Assembly (NCBI GenBank): GCA_964513745.1
Contig: CAZEOK010000072.1
Location: 1 to 16,128 of the forward strand
Direction of reading: 5' to 3'
DNA length: 16,128 nt
Source: DATDCY01 sp964513745
Lineage (GTDB): Bacteria > JAUVQV01 > DATDCY01
In this document: positions 12,595 to 16,128 of the stretch, one piece after another
How the letters are laid out: every line of letters begins with the position of its first letter
Position numbering within the stretch: position 1 is the first letter of the stretch
The notes under the pieces: generated by a model
The model's database searches: none
Told to the model about the DNA's origin: nothing
What the model saw: the letters and a program-made list of their open reading frames with translations, nothing else
Position numbers and translations under genes: made by a program

Positions 12595-14367
12595 ATGAGC
12601 CTGGTCGGCAACCTGGAGGATCTGTCGCTTCCCGACATCCTGCAGATCGTCTCTCTGAGCCGCAAGTCCGGCATCCTGATGCTCGAGCGCGAGGGGCAGC
12701 AGGGCAAGATCATCATCCGCGAGGGCAAGGTCATCCAGACCGTCTCGCCGCGACCGGGCAAGACCCTCGGCGAACTGCTCACCGCCCGGGGGCTGCTGCG
12801 CCCGGACGATCTCAAAAAGGCGCTCGAGGTCCAGCGCGCCGGCGCGAGCAGCGAGTTGCTCGGCGGCATCCTCGTCCGGCAGCGGCTGATCGGCGAGGAG
12901 TCGCTCGAAAAGGTGGTCCGGGAGCAGATCGAGGACGCCATCGTCTTTTTCCTCTCCTGGCGCGAGGGCACCTTCAGCTTCGAGCTGGCGGACATCAAGG
13001 GGCGCGGCGAGTTCAGCGTCGATCCGCAGGCCTTCATACTCGAGCGCGGCATCGACACCCAGTGGCTGGTTCTCGAGGGCACGCGACTGATCGACGAGCG
13101 GGCGCGCGCGCGCGGGAGCGCTCCCCCCGTCGGCGAAGCAGCGGCCGAACCCCCCGGCGAGACATCCTTTGCGGAAATCGAGGGCGGGCCGGTGGAGGCA
13201 AGCGGCGGTCGGGCGCTGATTCTGGTGGACGACGACCAGCTCTTCCGGGAGATGGCCCGCGACCAGCTGGAGCGGCTCGGATTCCGCGTCATCGTCTGCG
13301 ATACCGGCGCCGCCTGCCTCGCCGCGGTCGATCGCGAAACGAGCCAGGGGGTGCCGCCCGCGGTGGCAGCCGACATCGTCATGCCGACCCTGGACAGCCA
13401 GGGATTTCTCGGCGGTCTCGAATTGCTGGAGAAGCTGCGCCGCGGGCACCCGGAGGTGCCGGTGGCTGCCTTCACCGCCTACCCCGACGAGAACGTCAAG
13501 GCGCAAGTGCTCGGTCTGGGTGGGCAGTTCCTGCTCAAGCCCGGTGCGGGCGACACCGGGGACCCGGCGGTGTTTTTCGAGCGTCTTGCCGCCATTCTCG
13601 GGGAGCAGGGCGGGCAGCCTCGCACCCCAGAGCCGGCTGCCGTCACCGAGCCGGTCGCCAGCCCCGCCCCTGCCCCCGAGGTCGTCACGGCTGCCGCTCC
13701 CCCGCGCAGCGAGCGCGAGCGGATGATCGGGGCGCTTGCGGCCAACCGGGCTGCCTTCTCCCTGCAGGAGCAGGCCGTCGCCGCTGCCGGGCTCATTCCC
13801 GGAGAAATGGCGCTGCTGCGGGACATGCTTGCGGAGCTCCAGAGCCCCCGGGCCACGAGCGAGATCGGTCTGCTGATCCTGCGCTTTGCCGCCGAGCTGC
13901 TCAACCGGGCCGTTCTGTTCGTCGTGAAGGGCGGCAAGGCCGTCGGACTCGGCGGGTTTGGCGTCGAGGTCGCCGCCGGCCCCGATCGCCGGGGCATCCG
14001 GGGTATTGTCATCCCCCTCGACGAGCCATCGCTGCTCGAGGCGGTTGTCCGGCAACGCGCCGTGGTGCAGGGCCCGCTCGACGCGGGCGTCTGGAACCGC
14101 GCGTTGATCGATCAACTCGGCGGCAGGACGCCCGTGGACGCAGTGGCGCTGCCGCTGATCTCCGGTGGCAGGGTGCGCGTCGTGCTCTACGGGGACAACC
14201 TCCCCGAGGCGCGGCCTGTCGCCGGCGCCCGGGCCCTCGGGCTGTTCCTCGCCCAGGCCGGGCTCACGCTCGAGAAGGTGCTCCTGGAGAAGAAGATCCA
14301 GGAGGCCGATACAGCGGCGGCGGCGGTCGAGCGGCGCGAACAGCATGTGGGAGGGGGGGGGCGATGA
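12595..14367 (+). CDS. DUF4388 (PATAN) - receiver - GAF-like response regulator
   Basis: A 590-residue cytoplasmic protein. Residues 1-165 are a DUF4388/PATAN domain, recognised by MSLVGNLEDLSLPDILQIVSLSRKSGILMLE, GKIIIREGKVIQ and the helical repeat LLTARGLLRPDDLKKALEVQ. After a Pro/Ala linker, residues about 206-337 are a receiver with the acidic pocket LVDDDQ (Asp212-Asp213), phospho-acceptor Asp260 in AADIVMPTLDS, Thr in FTAYPDE and Lys315 in LLKPGAG. It carries small insertions (QGVPPAV and DSQGFLGG) compared with CheY. A second linker precedes a GAF-like domain (about 378-570). There is no DNA-binding domain, so output is by protein contact, or by the GAF-like ligand domain. The TGA overlaps the cheY ATG as ATGA. 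The last codons contain a nine-G run. An AGGAAG at 12574 is too far away to act as a ribosome site. Confidence 0.9.
   Translation: MSLVGNLEDLSLPDILQIVSLSRKSGILMLEREGQQGKIIIREGKVIQTVSPRPGKTLGELLTARGLLRPDDLKKALEVQRAGASSELLGGILVRQRLIGEESLEKVVREQIEDAIVFFLSWREGTFSFELADIKGRGEFSVDPQAFILERGIDTQWLVLEGTRLIDERARARGSAPPVGEAAAEPPGETSFAEIEGGPVEASGGRALILVDDDQLFREMARDQLERLGFRVIVCDTGAACLAAVDRETSQGVPPAVAADIVMPTLDSQGFLGGLELLEKLRRGHPEVPVAAFTAYPDENVKAQVLGLGGQFLLKPGAGDTGDPAVFFERLAAILGEQGGQPRTPEPAAVTEPVASPAPAPEVVTAAAPPRSERERMIGALAANRAAFSLQEQAVAAAGLIPGEMALLRDMLAELQSPRATSEIGLLILRFAAELLNRAVLFVVKGGKAVGLGGFGVEVAAGPDRRGIRGIVIPLDEPSLLEAVVRQRAVVQGPLDAGVWNRALIDQLGGRTPVDAVALPLISGGRVRVVLYGDNLPEARPVAGARALGLFLAQAGLTLEKVLLEKKIQEADTAAAAVERREQHVGGGGR
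14353..14361 (+). repeat. Nine-base G tract at the DUF4388/cheY junction
   Basis: Nine consecutive G bases encode the final glycines of the DUF4388 protein and at the same time form the ribosome binding region of cheY. Tracts of this length can slip in replication; here a slip would alter only the last residues upstream and the spacing and coupling to cheY. It is also a place where sequencing errors occur. Confidence 0.7.
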
Positions 14368-14756
14368 GCGCGACGATCCTGGTGGTGGACGATTCGGCGA
14401 CCACGCGGTCGTTGGTCGCCTCCTACCTTGCCGACATCGATCAGGTCGAAATCGTCGAGGCGGCCAGCGGCTTCGAGGCGCTGCGGGTGCTTCCGGCCCG
14501 GCGGATCGACCTGATCGTCACCGACATCAACATGCCCGACATCAACGGCCTGGAGCTGATCTCCTTCGTGCGCGAGAACCCGAACTACCGGCGGATCCCC
14601 GTGATCATCATCACCACGGAGAACAGCGCCGAGGACCGCAAGCGGGGTCTCGACCTGGGGGCGAGCGGCTACCTGGTGAAACCATTCGGGGCCGTCGAGC
14701 TGTGCCGGTCCGTCGAGGCGGCGCTCGCCCGGGCGCGGGAAGGAGGGGAGGGGTGA
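14364..14756 (+). CDS. Single-domain response regulator, CheY-like
   Basis: A 130-residue stand-alone receiver. Key residues match CheY with a constant offset: acidic pair Asp9-Asp10 in LVVDDS, phospho-acceptor Asp54 in IVTDINMPDINGLEL, Thr84 in IIITTE, Tyr103 in SGYLVKPF and Lys106. It should accept phosphate from CheA and pass the signal by protein contact, at a flagellar motor or another target. Its ATG overlaps the upstream TGA (ATGA) and its TGA overlaps the cheA GTG (GTGA), so the three proteins are translationally coupled and probably made in fixed ratio. No methyl-accepting receptor, CheW, CheR or CheB lies in view, so I do not call it the motor CheY; other chemosensory outputs are possible. 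Confidence 0.94.
   Translation: MSATILVVDDSATTRSLVASYLADIDQVEIVEAASGFEALRVLPARRIDLIVTDINMPDINGLELISFVRENPNYRRIPVIIITTENSAEDRKRGLDLGASGYLVKPFGAVELCRSVEAALARAREGGEG
14741..14746 (+). promoter_or_regulatory. Ribosome binding site of cheA
   Basis: AGGAGG, six bases before the GTG start at 14753. It supports the GTG over later ATG codons. Confidence 0.8.
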
Positions 14757-16128
14757 GCAGCGAGGGTCACGACCGCTCATCGTTCGGCGAGTTCGTCATC
14801 GAGGCCGAAGAACTGCTCGAGGCGCTCGGCGAACGGTTGGTGCAGCTCGAGCGCGCCACCGAGGAGGACGCGGTCTCGCCCGACACGATCAACGACGTCT
14901 TCCGCTCGATGCACACGCTCAAGGGGCTCTCCGGGATGCTCGGGCTCAAGGGCATCTCCGAGCTTTCGCACAGTCTCGAGAACCTGCTGGACAAGGTGCG
15001 CCTCGGCAAGGTCAAGCTCCACCAGGGCACGCTGGACGTCCTCTATGCCGGCGTCGAGCTGCTGACGAAGATTGTCGGCGTGGTCGGCCGCACCGGCACC
15101 GAGGAGGACGCCGACATCCGGCCCGTCACGCGGCGCATCCAGTCGCTGCTGGACGAAAAATCCGGCGGCCGCCAGGAAGTGACCCTCGAGTGCATCGACT
15201 TGGACCGGCGCATCATCGGCACCCTCACGGAGTACGAGGAGCACCGGCTGCTCGAAAATGTCCGGGCCGGTCGCGCGCTCTACCGCGTGGAGGCCCGATT
15301 CTCCTTCGAAACGTTCGACAAGGAACTGGGTGCGGTCTCCGAAAAGCTCAAGAGCGTTGGGGAAGTGATCTCCACGCTGCCGAGTTCCGACGAGGCTTCC
15401 CCGGACACGATCTGCTTCGGCCTGGTCGTCGGCAGTGCCGCCGGCTGCGACCAGGTGACGTCCGCCGTGACCGGCTTCCCGGTCACGGTGCACGCGGTCG
15501 GGCAGCACGGGGCTGCCGCGTCGACACCCGCGCCCCCGACACCCGCGCCCGCCCCGGGGCCAGACGCCCCGGTCGCTCCCGCTACGGAGGCAATCCCCGA
15601 GGCTGCCCTCACGCTGCGCTCGCTCTCGGACACGGTGCGCGTGGATATCCGCAAGCTCGACAGCCTGATGAACATCGTCGGGGAGCTGGTCATCAACAAG
15701 ACCACGATCCTCCAGATCAGTCGCGATCTGATAGCCCAGGGAGGCCTCGCCGGGGCCGGGGGGGACCTCCAGAAGGCAGCGCGCAACCTCGAGCGCAACC
15801 TGCGCCAGCTGCAGCAGGGCGTGATCAATTCGCGCATGGTGCCGATCGGCCAGGTGTTCTCCCGGCTCAACCGGGTCGTGCGCAAGCTCTCGTCGGAACT
15901 CGGCAAGCGGATCGACCTGCGGATGCACGGCGAGGAGACCGAGCTGGACAAGCTCATGGTCGAAGATCTCGCCGATCCGCTGCTGCATCTGGTGCGAAAC
16001 TCCCTCGACCACGGCATCGAGATGCCCGAGGTGCGCCAGGCCGCGGGAAAGCCCCCCCAGGGGGTGATCGACTTGCGCGCCGAGCAGCGCGGCAACCACA
16101 TCGTCATCGAGATCGAGGACGACGGGGG
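14753..16128 (+). CDS. cheA: Chemotaxis histidine kinase CheA, N-terminal part
   Basis: At least 458 residues, cut by the right edge. CheA takes signals from receptor arrays and phosphorylates CheY. Residues 1-110 are the Hpt (P1) domain with phospho-acceptor His54 in SMHTLKGLSGMLGL. Residues about 143-250 are not the usual P2 CheY-binding domain: IGTLTEYEEHRLLENV, FSFETFDKELGAVSEKL, GEVISTLPSSD and a final strand region form a different domain that I recall from CheA of delta-proteobacteria. A Pro/Ala-rich linker follows (about 254-282), then the P3 dimerisation helices (VRVDIRKLDSLMNIVGELVI, then NSRMVPIGQVFSRLNRVVR) and the start of the ATPase with the N box LVRNSLDHGIE (Asn416). The window ends within the G1 box (DDG). 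The remaining ATPase and CheW-like domain cannot be seen. Start is GTG, overlapping the cheY stop. Confidence 0.95.
   Translation, partial: MSSEGHDRSSFGEFVIEAEELLEALGERLVQLERATEEDAVSPDTINDVFRSMHTLKGLSGMLGLKGISELSHSLENLLDKVRLGKVKLHQGTLDVLYAGVELLTKIVGVVGRTGTEEDADIRPVTRRIQSLLDEKSGGRQEVTLECIDLDRRIIGTLTEYEEHRLLENVRAGRALYRVEARFSFETFDKELGAVSEKLKSVGEVISTLPSSDEASPDTICFGLVVGSAAGCDQVTSAVTGFPVTVHAVGQHGAAASTPAPPTPAPAPGPDAPVAPATEAIPEAALTLRSLSDTVRVDIRKLDSLMNIVGELVINKTTILQISRDLIAQGGLAGAGGDLQKAARNLERNLRQLQQGVINSRMVPIGQVFSRLNRVVRKLSSELGKRIDLRMHGEETELDKLMVEDLADPLLHLVRNSLDHGIEMPEVRQAAGKPPQGVIDLRAEQRGNHIVIEIEDDG

Noticed and set aside
12490..14346. Minus-strand open frame of 618 codons opposite the DUF4388 gene
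   Set aside because: High-GC antisense shadow; the plus strand has clear domains and catalytic residues, and this frame would cross the porin terminator region and the operon promoter.
13062..14363. Plus-strand frame running into cheY from inside the DUF4388 gene (possible fused larger protein)
   Set aside because: It is just the cheY frame left open upstream; residues before the cheY ATG are Arg-rich noise, while the DUF4388 frame has receiver and GAF-like motifs up to its overlap with cheY.
14777..16099. Minus-strand open frame of 440 codons opposite cheA
   Set aside because: cheA on the plus strand has unmistakable Hpt, dimerisation and N-box motifs; the antisense product has no recognisable domain.
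1..16128. Mobile elements, CRISPR arrays, tRNA or rRNA genes
   Set aside because: No transposase or integrase motifs, no regularly spaced direct repeats and no tRNA-like cloverleaf sequence noticed; gene content is core-like throughout.

Overview
The window is dense, high-GC bacterial chromosome (third codon positions mostly G or C) and reads as core genome, not an island: I see no transposase, integrase, phage gene, tRNA, rRNA or CRISPR array. The family mix (PATAN/DUF4388 response regulator, Fis-type small HTH protein, FlgT-like/VCBS secreted protein, 'delta-type' CheA, hybrid PAS kinase) suggests a Gram-negative of the Desulfuromonadota/former Deltaproteobacteria or a neighbouring phylum. 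An outer-membrane porin confirms the diderm envelope. The taxonomic placement is inference.

Layout. (1) Positions 1-1907, minus strand: a carbamoyl-phosphate synthase operon, carA - small membrane-anchored protein - carB (carB cut by the window edge), tightly packed. (2) 1908-2179: carA promoter plus a 142-bp element bounded by near-perfect 27-28-bp inverted repeats. (3) 2180-2899, minus: secreted LolA-like protein. (4) 3009-5216, plus: membrane hybrid histidine kinase (multi-TM, PAS, HisKA, HATPase, receiver). (5) 5276-6226, minus, radical-SAM protein of the YhcC/TIGR01212 family, and 6248-8143, plus, mnmG; they diverge from only 21 bp. (6) 8205-8651, minus: small zinc-ribbon protein of unknown role, divergent from (7) a small Fis-type HTH protein (8779-9054), a secreted FlgT-like/FG-GAP protein (9092-11035) and a porin (11289-12479) that ends in a textbook terminator. 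(8) 12595 to the end, plus: a three-gene signalling operon, DUF4388-receiver-GAF-like protein, CheY and CheA (cut by the window edge), joined by 4-base stop/start overlaps.

How parts work together. carA and carB form carbamoyl phosphate from glutamine, bicarbonate and ATP for pyrimidines and arginine; the protein between them has no known part in this. The last three genes are likely one phosphorelay: CheA would phosphorylate the CheY and possibly the receiver of the DUF4388 protein. The Fis protein, FlgT-like protein and porin may be an envelope-related set.

The most interesting cross-cutting signal is promoter placement. Several genes (mnmG, yhcC-like, zinc-ribbon gene, DUF4388 gene, nearly also the LolA-like gene and carA) have a sigma70-like -10 hexamer only 5-12 bases before the ATG and no Shine-Dalgarno sequence, suggesting leaderless or almost leaderless mRNAs. 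Genes for the porin, the FlgT-like protein and the chemotaxis proteins instead have strong AGGAGG-type sites. I did not find a clear new multi-gene defence or biosynthetic system.
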